A DNA stretch of 64,000 nucleotides from Rhodobiaceae bacterium. Lineage in GTDB: Bacteria; Pseudomonadota; Alphaproteobacteria; Rhizobiales; Tepidamorphaceae. The DNA lies in NCBI GenBank assembly GCA_020637855.1, contig JACKJR010000001.1:806001-870000 (forward strand), written 5' to 3'. How positions within the stretch are numbered: position 1 is the first letter of the stretch; every line of letters begins with the position of its first letter. Shown piece by piece: positions 41,718 through 50,794 of this stretch. The notes beneath the pieces were generated by a model. The model was not told the DNA's origin. It saw only the letters and a list, made by a program, of their open reading frames with translations, and did no database searches. A program made the translations under genes and the position numbers.

Positions 41718-42395
41718 ATGAGCGATTTCTTCCGCGAGGTCGATGAAGAGCTGCGCCGCGATCAGCTCAACAAGGCGTGGGACCGTTTCGGCCCCTACGT
41801 GATCGGCGCAGCCATTCTGATCGTAGTTGCCACTGGCGGTTATCGCTTCTGGCAGTGGTATCAGGCGCGCACGGCCGGCGCGGCCGGTGAGGCCTATTAC
41901 AATGCCATTCGCGGAGGCGATGATGCGCCTCAGGACATGATTGCCGCGCTTTCGAAGATTTCCGAAGGTGGTAGCGGCTACGAGATGCTGGCGCGCCTGC
42001 GGCTTGCCTCCGCGCAGGCGGAAGCCGGCGACACGCAGGCTGCCGTCGATGCCTTTGACGCTATTGCAGCCGATAACGGCGTTGATGCACTGCTGCAGGA
42101 CGTGGCGCGTATCCGGGCCGGATATCTTCTCGTTGACACCGCAAACCTCGCCCAGATGAAGGCGCGGGTGGAGGAGATGACCACGGATTCAGCGCCGCTG
42201 CGTCATTCCGCACGCGAGATACTCGGCATGACCGCATACCGTACGGGTGAATTCACCGAAGCGGCCAAGTGGTTTGATGCTATAATGGGCGATCCGGCAA
42301 CACCGCAGGATCTGCGCAACCGGATCGAATTGATGCAGTCGCTCCTGACGAGCAGACTGGCCGGCAGCAATGCCGGGGAGGGGAGTGGGCAGTGA
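41718..42395 (+). CDS. YfgM-like tetratricopeptide membrane protein
   Basis: A 225-residue bitopic inner-membrane protein: cytoplasmic N-terminus (FFREVDEELRRDQLNKAWDRFG), one membrane helix at about 28-45, and a periplasmic alpha-helical TPR-like domain (ALSKISEGGSGYEMLARLRLASAQAEAGD and AREILGMTAYRTGEFTEAAKWF). This is the ancillary SecYEG translocon subunit family, linked to periplasmic chaperoning. Position directly before bamB and der is the conserved arrangement. AAGG precedes the ATG; its stop overlaps bamB (GTGA). Confidence 0.9.
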   Translation: MSDFFREVDEELRRDQLNKAWDRFGPYVIGAAILIVVATGGYRFWQWYQARTAGAAGEAYYNAIRGGDDAPQDMIAALSKISEGGSGYEMLARLRLASAQAEAGDTQAAVDAFDAIAADNGVDALLQDVARIRAGYLLVDTANLAQMKARVEEMTTDSAPLRHSAREILGMTAYRTGEFTEAAKWFDAIMGDPATPQDLRNRIELMQSLLTSRLAGSNAGEGSGQ

Positions 42396-43738
42396 GCGTA
42401 TCGCGAGTATCCTTGTTCCGGCGCGTGGCGTTGCCGGTCATCGCCATTGCGGTTGCCGCCGGTGCTTTGGCCGCCTGTTCGCCTCCGCGCGAGATGCCGA
42501 CCTTAGGGAGCCTGATGGAGCCGTTTATGCCGGCTGAGCCCAAGGTGCCCGGCGAACGCCGCGACGCGCTTCCCGCGACGGGAACAGGCGATACCGTGAC
42601 GGGTGCAGCGGTGTCGCTTGCGTCCGCCCAGCTTCTTCCCGAATGGCCGAATCCGGGCGGCCCTGCGACAAATGCACCCGGACATCTTTCGACCGGCTCC
42701 GGTGCCTATGCCTATGCAGTCCCGATCGGGGCCGGTTCGGCACGCCGCAGCCGGTTGCTGGCCACGCCGATCGTCCATCAAGGCTATGCCGTCGCAATGG
42801 ATGCCCGTGGTAATGTTTCGGCTGTATCGCTGTCCAACGGCGGTCGTGCATGGACGGTTGCAACCAAGCCGGAGAAGGAACGCGGACGCGGTGCATCCGG
42901 CGCAGGGCTCGCAGCCGGTGGGAACAGGGTTTTCGTCGCTACGGCCTATGGCACGCTAGTGGCGCTCGATATCGCTACCGGCGCGCAAGTCTGGGAAGCG
43001 CGATTGTCTGCGCCCGCCCGCTCCGCGCCAACGGTTGCCGACGGCAAGGTTTACGTCGTTTCGGCCACCAACGTGGTTCACGCAATCAACACCGCTGACG
43101 GCACCGAAGCCTGGATGTTTAACGGCATTTCGGAAACCGCCGGTATCATGGCGCCTTCTAGCGCTGCCGTTTCCGGCGACCGCGTGATCGTGCCCTACAG
43201 CTCCGGCGAAATCATTGGCTTCAACGCAAACGATGGACAGCCTCTGTGGTCTGACCAGCTGACCGGGCAGAGCCGTTTCTCCACCGTTTCCGGCATCCGC
43301 GATGTCGCGGCACGCCCCGTCATCGTCGGCAACACGGCTTATGCCGTGGGTGTCGGCGGCCGCTTGGCGGCCGTATCGATAAAGGACGGCAACCGGCTTT
43401 GGGGCGCAAATGTCGCCAGTTCCTCGACCCCGGCGGTTTCCGGCAACACGATTTTCGTTGCCACGCTCGACAACCGGCTTCTCGCCGTTGACCGGGAAAA
43501 CGGCTCGTTCCGCTGGTCGGCGAATCTGCCTGCGAAAACGACCTGGGTTGGTCCTCTGCTGGCCGGAAACGCCCTTTGGCTTGGCTCGTCGGACGGACGC
43601 ATTCTGCGGGCAAGCCCGGTTGATGGCAGCACGATTTCCGAAACCAGGGTTGGCAAGGCTGTTCTGATCCCGCCGATCGGTGCCGCCGGCCGTGTTCTGG
43701 TTCTCGACGATTCCGGCCGCCTCAACGTCTTCAACTGA
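42392..43738 (+). CDS. bamB: Outer membrane assembly lipoprotein BamB-like, PQQ beta-propeller
   Basis: A 448-residue lipoprotein. The signal peptide ends in the lipobox LAAC with C29 as the lipidated residue. After a proline-rich linker comes an eight-bladed propeller built of PQQ-type repeats (RGNVSAVSLSNGGRAWTV; YGTLVALDIATGAQVWEA; NVVHAINTADGTEAWMF; and so on). BamB is the scaffold of the outer-membrane protein insertion complex in the periplasm. The GTG start follows GGGGAGGGG and overlaps the upstream stop; der follows 26 bases later. Confidence 0.93.
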   Translation: MSVSRVSLFRRVALPVIAIAVAAGALAACSPPREMPTLGSLMEPFMPAEPKVPGERRDALPATGTGDTVTGAAVSLASAQLLPEWPNPGGPATNAPGHLSTGSGAYAYAVPIGAGSARRSRLLATPIVHQGYAVAMDARGNVSAVSLSNGGRAWTVATKPEKERGRGASGAGLAAGGNRVFVATAYGTLVALDIATGAQVWEARLSAPARSAPTVADGKVYVVSATNVVHAINTADGTEAWMFNGISETAGIMAPSSAAVSGDRVIVPYSSGEIIGFNANDGQPLWSDQLTGQSRFSTVSGIRDVAARPVIVGNTAYAVGVGGRLAAVSIKDGNRLWGANVASSSTPAVSGNTIFVATLDNRLLAVDRENGSFRWSANLPAKTTWVGPLLAGNALWLGSSDGRILRASPVDGSTISETRVGKAVLIPPIGAAGRVLVLDDSGRLNVFN

Positions 43739-43764
43739 CCCCGGCAGGCTCGGGGGCCGCCACC

Positions 43765-45132
43765 ATGCCGCTCAGGATCGCGATTGTCGGGCGGCCCAAT
43801 GTTGGCAAGTCCACCTTGTTCAACCGCTTGGTCGGCAAGCGCCTTGCGCTTGTCGATGACACGCCCGGCGTAACCCGCGACCGCCGCGAGGGCGAGGGCA
43901 GACTGGGTGATCTGCGGTTCACCGTCATCGATACCGCCGGCCTTGAGGAAACCGATCCTTCAAGCCTTGAAGGGCGCATGACCTCGCAGACGCAAACCGC
44001 CATCGACATGGCCGATGCGGCCTTGTTCGTGATTGATGCGCGCGCGGGCATTACGCCGATGGACAAGCACTTCGCGGCATTGCTGCGCAAGCGCGGCGGC
44101 AATGTCATCCTCGTCGCCAACAAGGCGGAGGGCCGTGCAGGAGAGGCGGGAATCTACGAGGCTTTCTCGCTTGGTCTGGGTGATCCGGTTGCGCTTTCCG
44201 CCGAGCATGGCGAAGGGATGGCCGATCTTTTCGAAGCATTGATACCGCTCGCCGAAGCCGCAGAGGCCGAAGACGCCGAAGCCGCCTCCAGCGATGATAT
44301 TTCAGAAGACGGCGATGAACGCCCGGCAGGGCCAATCCGCGTTGCCATCGTCGGCAGGCCCAATGCCGGGAAATCCACGCTGATCAACAAGATGATCGGT
44401 GAGGAGCGTCTGTTGACCGGTCCGGAAGCCGGTATCACGCGCGATTCCATCTCCGTCGACTGGAGCTGGAAGGACAAGGAATTCCGCCTGTATGACACAG
44501 CCGGTATGCGCCGGAAGGCCCGCGTCACCGGCAAACTGGAAAAGCTCTCGGTTGCCGATACCTTGCGTGCGGTGCGCTTTGCGGAAGTCGTCGTGGTGAC
44601 GGTCGATGCGACCCAGCCCTTCGAGAAACAGGACCTGCACATCGCCGATCTCGCCGAGCGCGAGGGCCGGGCCGTGGTCATCGCGCTGGCCAAGTGGGAC
44701 CTTGTCGAGGACCGCAAGGAGGCGACGAAAGTTCTGCGCGAGGAATGCGATCGCCTGTTGCCACAGTTGCGCGGCTGCCCGCTGGTTCCCGTCTCCGGCA
44801 AGACGGGGCTTGGCATCGGCGATCTGGCGCGCGCGGTCCTCACAACGCATCAGCGCTGGAACACGCGTATCCCGACCGCCCAGCTCAATCGCTGGTTTGC
44901 GGAAGCCATTGCCGCGCACCCTCCGCCAGCTGTTGCCGGCAGGCGCCTCAAGCTGCGCTACATCACCCAGGCGAAGTCACGCCCGCCGACGTTCATTGCG
45001 TTCTGTTCACGGCCCGACGCCGTACCTGCGGCCTGGCGGCGCTACATCGTCAATAATCTGAAAGAGACGTTCAAGCTTACCGGAACGACCGTGCGCCTGA
45101 TCGTGCGCAAGACGGATAATCCGTACGCATAA
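43765..45132 (+). CDS. der: Ribosome-associated GTPase Der (EngA)
   Basis: A 455-residue GTPase for 50S subunit assembly. It has two tandem G domains: G1 motifs GRPNVGKSTLF at 8-18 and GRPNAGKSTLI near 197; DTAGLEE and DTAGMRR as G3; NKAE and AKWD as G4. A C-terminal KH-like domain ends in RLIVRKTDNPYA. An acidic linker (AEAEDAEAASSDD) joins the domains. It ends the yfgM-bamB-der group and faces the SDR gene. Confidence 0.98.
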   Translation: MPLRIAIVGRPNVGKSTLFNRLVGKRLALVDDTPGVTRDRREGEGRLGDLRFTVIDTAGLEETDPSSLEGRMTSQTQTAIDMADAALFVIDARAGITPMDKHFAALLRKRGGNVILVANKAEGRAGEAGIYEAFSLGLGDPVALSAEHGEGMADLFEALIPLAEAAEAEDAEAASSDDISEDGDERPAGPIRVAIVGRPNAGKSTLINKMIGEERLLTGPEAGITRDSISVDWSWKDKEFRLYDTAGMRRKARVTGKLEKLSVADTLRAVRFAEVVVVTVDATQPFEKQDLHIADLAEREGRAVVIALAKWDLVEDRKEATKVLREECDRLLPQLRGCPLVPVSGKTGLGIGDLARAVLTTHQRWNTRIPTAQLNRWFAEAIAAHPPPAVAGRRLKLRYITQAKSRPPTFIAFCSRPDAVPAAWRRYIVNNLKETFKLTGTTVRLIVRKTDNPYA

Positions 45133-45138
45133 GCAACT

Positions 45139-45186
45139 CCAGGAAAAGTTGCAGACTTTTCCGTCCGGAAGCTGTGTCAGGAAAAG
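45139..45186. repeat. Dispersed intergenic motif with GGAAAAGT/ACTTTTCC hairpin, copy 1
   Basis: CCAGGAAAAGT...ACTTTTCCGTCCGGA lies between der and the convergent SDR gene. Bases 45142-45149 and 45155-45162 pair perfectly around TGCAG. The same words (CCAGGAAAAGT, TTTTC, GTCCGGA) recur at 54371-54440. I know this motif as a common intergenic element of Rhizobiales. It may also serve as a terminator for both genes. Confidence 0.65.
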
Positions 45187-45200
45187 AAAACCAAACGACG

Positions 45201-45956
45201 CTATTCAGCGGAGGTTGGCCGGGGCCGTTCCAGAAAGCCATCCTGCGGGAAATCGTAGATCATTCCGTGCCGCTCGAAATCCGGTGCAAAGAGCGCAAGG
45301 ATTTTCGGCGCGATGTCCGCGGGCGTTTTCAGCGTATCGGGATCCTCGCCCGGCATCGCCTGCGCCCGCATGGCGGTGCGGATCGGGCCGGGATTCACCA
45401 GATTGACCTTCAGCGGATAGTTCGCTGTTTCCATCGCATAGGTCAGCGCAAGCTGTTCCAGCGCCATCTTGGTGACCGCGTAGCCGCCCCAATAGGCCCG
45501 CGGGCTGTAGGTCGCACCACTGGTCATGAAGACCGCGCGACCGGCGTCACTTGCTCTGAGAAGCGGGTCGAGGGCGCGGATCAGCCGCCAGTTTGCCGTC
45601 AGGTTGATGGCGACAAGTTCATCCCACTGCTTCGGCTTGATATGGCCCACCGGGGTGAGGGGGCCGAGCATGCCGGCATTGGCAAACAGGATGTCGAGCC
45701 TTTTCCAGCGCTCGAAGATCGCAGCGCCTAGACGATCGATTGCATCGGTATCTTTCAAGTCGAAAGGCACGAGCGTCGCCTGGCCGCCTGCGGCCTGTAT
45801 CGCATCGTCGAGCTCTTCGAGACCGCCGACTGTGCGCGCGACCGCGATGACATGTGCGCCGGCCTTCGCCAGCGCCACACTCACCGCGTAGCCGATGCCG
45901 CGGCTTGCCCCGGTGACGAGTGCCACCCGGCCGGAAAGATCAGGCAACTCGCTCAT
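45201..45956 (-). CDS. SDR family NAD(P)-dependent oxidoreductase
   Basis: A 251-residue classical short-chain dehydrogenase. Seen: cofactor motif VTGASRGIGYAV near 14, NAGMLGPL near 93, catalytic Ser in TSGATYS near 145 and the Tyr-x3-Lys pair YAVTK near 158, then NLVNPGPIRTAM. The substrate is unknown. The ATG overlaps the purF stop (ATGA); the pair is a standing feature of rhizobial genomes. Confidence 0.94.
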   Translation of the reverse strand: MSELPDLSGRVALVTGASRGIGYAVSVALAKAGAHVIAVARTVGGLEELDDAIQAAGGQATLVPFDLKDTDAIDRLGAAIFERWKRLDILFANAGMLGPLTPVGHIKPKQWDELVAINLTANWRLIRALDPLLRASDAGRAVFMTSGATYSPRAYWGGYAVTKMALEQLALTYAMETANYPLKVNLVNPGPIRTAMRAQAMPGEDPDTLKTPADIAPKILALFAPDFERHGMIYDFPQDGFLERPRPTSAE

Positions 45957-47437
45957 GCGGTCTCGGACAGCAGGGATAGCTGACGTACGCTGTCGCGGGT
46001 AGCTTCACGGTCGGTCAGCCGGGTCGGGTATTCGCCGGTGAAGCAGGCATCGCAGAATTGCGGCAGCGGGCTGTTGCGCCCCGGTTCGCCAACTGCGCGA
46101 TAGAGCCCGTCGATCGACAGGAAGGCAAGCGTATCGACCTTGATGTACTGCGCCATGTCCTGAACCGACATGCGCGAGGCGATCAGCTTGGATTTCTCCG
46201 GTGTATCGACGCCATAGAAACAGGAGTTCGTTGTTGGCGGACTGGCGATGCGCATATGCACCTCGCGCGCGCCGGCTTCACGCATCATCTGCACGATCTT
46301 GAGTGAAGTGGTGCCGCGTACGATGGAATCATCGACAAGCACGACCCGCTTGCCCTCGATCATCCGGCGGTTGGCATTGTGCTTCAGCTTGACGCCCATG
46401 TGGCGGACCGCATCGGTTGGCTCGATGAAGGTGCGGCCGACATAATGGTTGCGGATGATGCCGAGTTCGAAGGGGATGCCGGATTCCTGCGCGAAGCCGA
46501 TGGCAGCCGGCGTGCCGGAATCGGGCACCGGAACAACCACATCGGCTTCCACGGGCAGCTCACGCGCCAGTTCCTGGCCGATGCGCTTGCGCACCTCGTA
46601 GACATTGTTGCCCTCGACGATGGAATCAGGCCGGGCGAAATAGACGTACTCGAAGATGCAGAACCGTGGCGCCTCGCGCTGGAAGGGGCGCAGTGAGCGT
46701 ATGCCATCCTCGGTGACGAGGATCAGCTCGCCCGGTTCGACATCGCGGATGTAGTGAGCGCCGATGATGTCCAGCGCACAGGTTTCCGATGCCAGGATCG
46801 GCGCGCCATCGAGTTCGCCCAGCACCAGCGGGCGCACGCCGAGCGGGTCGCGCACACCGACCAGCTTCTTTTCCGAAATGGCGACGAGAGCATACGCACC
46901 CTCGATCTGGCGCAAAGCCGAGATCATCCGGTCCATGATCGGCCCGGGATCGCTCTGCGCGATCAGGTGGAGCAGGGTTTCGGTGTCCGATGTCGACTGG
47001 AAGATTGCGCCGCGCCGCTGCAGGCTGCGCTGCAGGCTCATCGCATTGGTGATGTTGCCGTTGTGGGCAACGGCAAATCCGCCGCCATGGAACTCTGCGA
47101 ACAGCGGCTGCACATTGCGCAACACCGGCGCGCCGGTTGTCGAATAACGCGTATGCCCGATTGCCCGGTTGCCCTTCAGGCGGTCGATGACGGCGGGCTT
47201 GGTGAAGTTGTCGCCGACAAGGCCGATATGGCGTTCGTTGTGGAACTGTGTGCCGTCGAAGCTGACGATGCCGGCGGCTTCCTGTCCGCGGTGCTGCAGG
47301 GCGTGCAGGCCGAGTGCCGTCAGGGCGCTTGCATCCTCATGCCCGAAAATGCCGAAAACGCCGCATTCCTCGCGCAGATGGTCGTCGTCAAACGGATGGG
47401 CAGGCATCTCGCTTTCGCGGTTTTCGTCCTGGCTCAT
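45953..47437 (-). CDS. purF: Amidophosphoribosyltransferase
   Basis: A 494-residue enzyme for the first step of purine synthesis (PRPP plus glutamine to phosphoribosylamine). After a 24-residue propeptide comes the N-terminal nucleophile C25 (CGVFGIF). The PRPP-binding motif VVLVDDSIVRGTT is near 356. The cysteines CALDIIGA, SCFYGVDTP and FCDACFTGEYPT match the [4Fe-4S] ligands of the Bacillus subtilis-type enzyme, so this one probably carries a cluster and is propeptide-processed. The frame extends 47 codons upstream, but the ATG at 47437 follows GGAGG. Confidence 0.96.
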   Translation of the reverse strand: MSQDENRESEMPAHPFDDDHLREECGVFGIFGHEDASALTALGLHALQHRGQEAAGIVSFDGTQFHNERHIGLVGDNFTKPAVIDRLKGNRAIGHTRYSTTGAPVLRNVQPLFAEFHGGGFAVAHNGNITNAMSLQRSLQRRGAIFQSTSDTETLLHLIAQSDPGPIMDRMISALRQIEGAYALVAISEKKLVGVRDPLGVRPLVLGELDGAPILASETCALDIIGAHYIRDVEPGELILVTEDGIRSLRPFQREAPRFCIFEYVYFARPDSIVEGNNVYEVRKRIGQELARELPVEADVVVPVPDSGTPAAIGFAQESGIPFELGIIRNHYVGRTFIEPTDAVRHMGVKLKHNANRRMIEGKRVVLVDDSIVRGTTSLKIVQMMREAGAREVHMRIASPPTTNSCFYGVDTPEKSKLIASRMSVQDMAQYIKVDTLAFLSIDGLYRAVGEPGRNSPLPQFCDACFTGEYPTRLTDREATRDSVRQLSLLSETA

Positions 47438-47483
47438 AACACCTCCGCGCGATGTCTCTCCGGATCGCATGACCCGGTTTCGC

Positions 47484-48092
47484 TCAATTGCCGGATGACG
47501 GCTGGCCTTCGATGATACCGTTGATGCCGGATTCCGATCCCTCCTCGGGAGGATCGCCCGCCGTATCGTCGCCTTCAAGTTCCTTGCGCACCCGGTCGAG
47601 GATGGCGCTTTCGGGATCTTCAGGCAGCATGTTCATCAGCATGTCGCCGGTCGTCTCGATCAGCTCAAGCGAGCGCGCCGTCTGCACCCATGTCGGCCGG
47701 TCTTTCTCCGGAACCAGCCAGGCGAAGAACAGGTAGCCGACGACCACCAGCAGAAGTCCGCGTCCGACGCCGAAGGCAAACCCCAGCGTGCGGTCGATAG
47801 CGCCGATACGGCTGTCGAGAATGAAGTCGGAAATCCGCGAAGTGATGTAGGACACGACGATCAGCACGAGAATGAACGTGCCGCCGATCAGGATCACGTC
47901 GGCGAGCTGATCGGGATCGATCTGCTCGCGCGCGAATTGCTTGAAGCGCGAATAGGAGAAAACGGTGGCGATGGCTGCGGCGCCCCATGAGGCGATCGAC
48001 AGCACTTCGCGCGTCAGTCCGCGAACCATCGCCAGCAGCCCGGAAATCAGCGCGACGATGATCAGGATGATGTCTAGTCCGGAAATGAACAT
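47484..48092 (-). CDS. cvpA: CvpA family membrane protein
   Basis: A 202-residue inner-membrane protein with four hydrophobic segments: LDIILIIVALISGLLAMVRG at the N-terminus, EVLSIASWGAAAIATVF, VILIGGTFILVLIVVSY, and GVGRGLLLVVVGYLFFAW. An acidic soluble tail follows (PEDPESAILDRV...). CvpA is needed for colicin V export in E. coli and for envelope integrity; its mechanism is unclear. An ATG ten codons upstream (48122) is an alternative start. It lies 46 bases before purF, the conserved cvpA-purF pair. Confidence 0.92.
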   Translation of the reverse strand: MFISGLDIILIIVALISGLLAMVRGLTREVLSIASWGAAAIATVFSYSRFKQFAREQIDPDQLADVILIGGTFILVLIVVSYITSRISDFILDSRIGAIDRTLGFAFGVGRGLLLVVVGYLFFAWLVPEKDRPTWVQTARSLELIETTGDMLMNMLPEDPESAILDRVRKELEGDDTAGDPPEEGSESGINGIIEGQPSSGN

Positions 48093-48268
48093 GTAGGCCT
48101 TGCCTGTTTCAGGAAATGCCATGCCGGCCTGCCTTCTCCCTGGTCAGGGAGAACGAGGCCGTAGCGGATGCCCGAATAAACCAATTTCCTGGCGAGTGCG
48201 AGTCTCTTAGGCGAAGGAAGGCTAATTCAGGGGCGGTCATGGCTGATTGATGTAAACTTGCCGGCTTG

Positions 48269-49660
48269 TCAGGTGTCTTCACCCGTTCTTGGCGCCCGCG
48301 ACGCGATCATGGCGACCAGTCCGGTGAGCGAATCGATACGCGTGACATTCAGTCCTTCCGGATTGTTGTTTGCAGAACGCGCCGGCGACACGGCGCGAGA
48401 AAAGCCCAGCTTTGCGGCTTCCTTGAGGCGGGCAGGTTCATGCCCGACCGGGCGGATCGCGCCCGACAGGCTGATTTCCCCGAAGAACACAGCATCCGCC
48501 GGCAATGCGGCCTTGGCCATCGAGGAAACGAGCGCTGCGGCAACCGCAAGATCGGCCGCCGGTTCCACGATACGCAGACCACCCGCCACGTTCAGATAGA
48601 CGTCCTGCGCCCCGAGTTTCAGCCCGCAATGGGCATCGAGCACGGCAAGAACCATGGACAGGCGGTTCGAATCCCAGCCGACCACGGCGCGCCGCGGCGT
48701 TGCCAGCGGGGAGGGGGCAACTAGCGCCTGGATTTCGACGAGGATCGGACGGGTGCCCTCCATGCCGCCGAAGACGGCAGCACCTGGCGCCCATGCATCG
48801 CGTTCGCCGAGGAACAGCGCGGAGGGGTTTGCGACCTCCTGCAATCCCTTGTCGCTCATTTCGAAGACACCGATCTCGTCGGTCGGGCCGAAGCGGTTCT
48901 TGACCGCACGCAGCAGGCGGAACTGGTGCGCTCCGTCGCCCTCGAAATAGAGCACGGCATCGACCATGTGCTCGACGACGCGGGGCCCGGCGATCTGACC
49001 GTCCTTGGTGACATGGCCGACCAGCACCACTGCGGCACCGGTGCGCTTGGCATGGCGGATCAGCATCTGCGCGCTGGCGCGGACCTGAGCGACGGTGCCG
49101 GGCGCGGATTCGATTGAATCCGTCCACAGCGTCTGGATGGAATCGATGACGACGAAATCGGCGGACTTGCCCGCTTCCAGCGTGGCGAGGATGTTCTCCA
49201 CGTTGGTTTCAGCCGCAAGCCCGACTTCTGCCTTTTCAAGCCCCAGCCGGGCTGCGCGCAGGCGCACCTGATCGATGGCCTCTTCGCCGGAGACATAGAC
49301 GACATTGCGGCCGGACTTCGCCAGACCTGCCGCTGCCTGCAGCAGCAGCGTCGATTTACCGATACCCGGATCGCCGCCGACCAGAAGGGCGGAGCCGCGC
49401 ACAAGACCGCCGCCGGCAACGCGGTCGAGTTCGGCGACACCGGTTGAAATGCGCGGCGGCTGATCATCACCGCCGGAGAGTGAGGACAGCGTGACGGGGC
49501 GGCCGGGACGCGCCTTGCGTTGGGTGCTGCCGACGGGGGCGGAGGCCGTGTCTTCCTCGACCAGCGTGTTCCACTCGCCGCAATTGTCGCAGCGCCCGTT
49601 CCAGCGGATGTGCTGGGCGCCGCAGTTCTGGCATACGAAGCGGGTCGTCGCGCGCGCCAT
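48269..49660 (-). CDS. radA: DNA repair protein RadA
   Basis: A 463-residue RecA-like ATPase that extends branch migration in recombination. Seen: N-terminal zinc finger CQNCGAQHIRWNGRCDNCGEW, Walker A GGDPGIGKST near 95, the RadA signature KNRFGPTDEIGVFEM near 258, and a C-terminal Lon-protease-like domain (GGLRIVEPAADLAVAAAL). It starts three bases after alr, in the dnaB-alr-radA-cvpA order. Confidence 0.97.
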   Translation of the reverse strand: MARATTRFVCQNCGAQHIRWNGRCDNCGEWNTLVEEDTASAPVGSTQRKARPGRPVTLSSLSGGDDQPPRISTGVAELDRVAGGGLVRGSALLVGGDPGIGKSTLLLQAAAGLAKSGRNVVYVSGEEAIDQVRLRAARLGLEKAEVGLAAETNVENILATLEAGKSADFVVIDSIQTLWTDSIESAPGTVAQVRASAQMLIRHAKRTGAAVVLVGHVTKDGQIAGPRVVEHMVDAVLYFEGDGAHQFRLLRAVKNRFGPTDEIGVFEMSDKGLQEVANPSALFLGERDAWAPGAAVFGGMEGTRPILVEIQALVAPSPLATPRRAVVGWDSNRLSMVLAVLDAHCGLKLGAQDVYLNVAGGLRIVEPAADLAVAAALVSSMAKAALPADAVFFGEISLSGAIRPVGHEPARLKEAAKLGFSRAVSPARSANNNPEGLNVTRIDSLTGLVAMIASRAPRTGEDT

Positions 49661-49663
49661 GGC

Positions 49664-50794
49664 CTAAAGAGTTCCCGTGTAGCGGCGCTCATAGCGCGCT
49701 CCCAGCGACGTCAGCACCTCATAGACATTGGTGCCGAAATGCGCTGCGGTCTCGGATAAGGGAATAGGCCCGCCAAGAATGGTGATCGGCGTCCCGCGTC
49801 CGGCGTCCGGGATACCGGTCACGTCAAAGGTCAGCAGGTCCATGTTGACCCGGCCCGCCAGCGGCACGGGCTTATCGCCGATCGCCGCATGATAGGGCTT
49901 TGCATCGCCGGTGACGCTGGTATTGCGGTGAAAGCCGTCCGCGTAACCCATCCCCACCACGGCGATGCGGCAATCGTGCTTGGCAATCCAGGTCGCGCCG
50001 TATCCCACGCTCTCGCCAGCCGCGACATCGCGCACCAGCAGGGCCGGCGCATCGAGCCGCACGACGGCTGAGAAGGGATTGTCGTATCCCTCGATCGGCT
50101 CACCGCCGTAAAGCGCGATGCCGGGCCGCGACAGGTCGTAATCGCCGGCGCATTTGAGCCAGGCGATGGAGGCGGAATTGGCAAGCGATGCCGGCACGCC
50201 GGGAAACGCCTTGCGCACGGTTTCGAACCGGCTGATCTGGCGCGCGTTGAGCGGGTGCGCAGGTTCATCTGCACAGGCCATGTGCGTCAGCACCAGCGAC
50301 ACGTCGAAGCCTGGATTGGCCGCGATCAGCGGTATCTCATCCTCGTCGACACCGAGCCGGTTCATGCCGGTGTCGACATGCAGCGCGGCCTTGCCGCCGC
50401 CGGCTTCGCGCCACTCGGCGATTTCCGCAATGGACCCCAGCACGGGCTGAAGATCGCAAGCCCTGAACACCGGAGCCGTTCCCGGCAGCAGGCCGTTCAG
50501 GACATAGATGGCGATATCGCCGCCACCGCAGGCGCGCACGCGGCGGCCTTCGCCGAGCGTTGCGGTGAAAAAGGTGCGCGCGCCAGCCTTCATCAGCGCG
50601 GGCACGGCCTGTTCGATGCCGGTGCCATAGGCGTTGCCCTTGACCACCGCCCCGCATTCCGCATTGCCGGAGAGTTCTTTCGCCATGCGCCAGTTGGCGG
50701 CAAGGGCACCGAGATCGACGCTCAGCGTCGCGCAGGCCTCGCCGTAAATGGAGCGGCCGTCGGGATAAAGATCGTCGGACAAGCGCTTGGGCAT
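49664..50794 (-). CDS. alr: Alanine racemase
   Basis: A 376-residue PLP enzyme making D-alanine for peptidoglycan. The PLP lysine lies in VVKGNAYGTG near 50 (usually VKADAYGHG), and the second catalytic base, a tyrosine, in ESVGYGATW near 270. It starts at ATG 50794, overlapping the dnaB stop (TGATG); a GTG one codon earlier is also possible. No other alanine racemase is in the window, so this is probably the housekeeping copy. Confidence 0.95.
   Translation of the reverse strand: MPKRLSDDLYPDGRSIYGEACATLSVDLGALAANWRMAKELSGNAECGAVVKGNAYGTGIEQAVPALMKAGARTFFTATLGEGRRVRACGGGDIAIYVLNGLLPGTAPVFRACDLQPVLGSIAEIAEWREAGGGKAALHVDTGMNRLGVDEDEIPLIAANPGFDVSLVLTHMACADEPAHPLNARQISRFETVRKAFPGVPASLANSASIAWLKCAGDYDLSRPGIALYGGEPIEGYDNPFSAVVRLDAPALLVRDVAAGESVGYGATWIAKHDCRIAVVGMGYADGFHRNTSVTGDAKPYHAAIGDKPVPLAGRVNMDLLTFDVTGIPDAGRGTPITILGGPIPLSETAAHFGTNVYEVLTSLGARYERRYTGTL

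Noticed and set aside
48655..48685. GGTTCGAATCCC, a tRNA T-loop-like word
   Set aside because: It lies within radA, and no acceptor, D or anticodon stems surround it.
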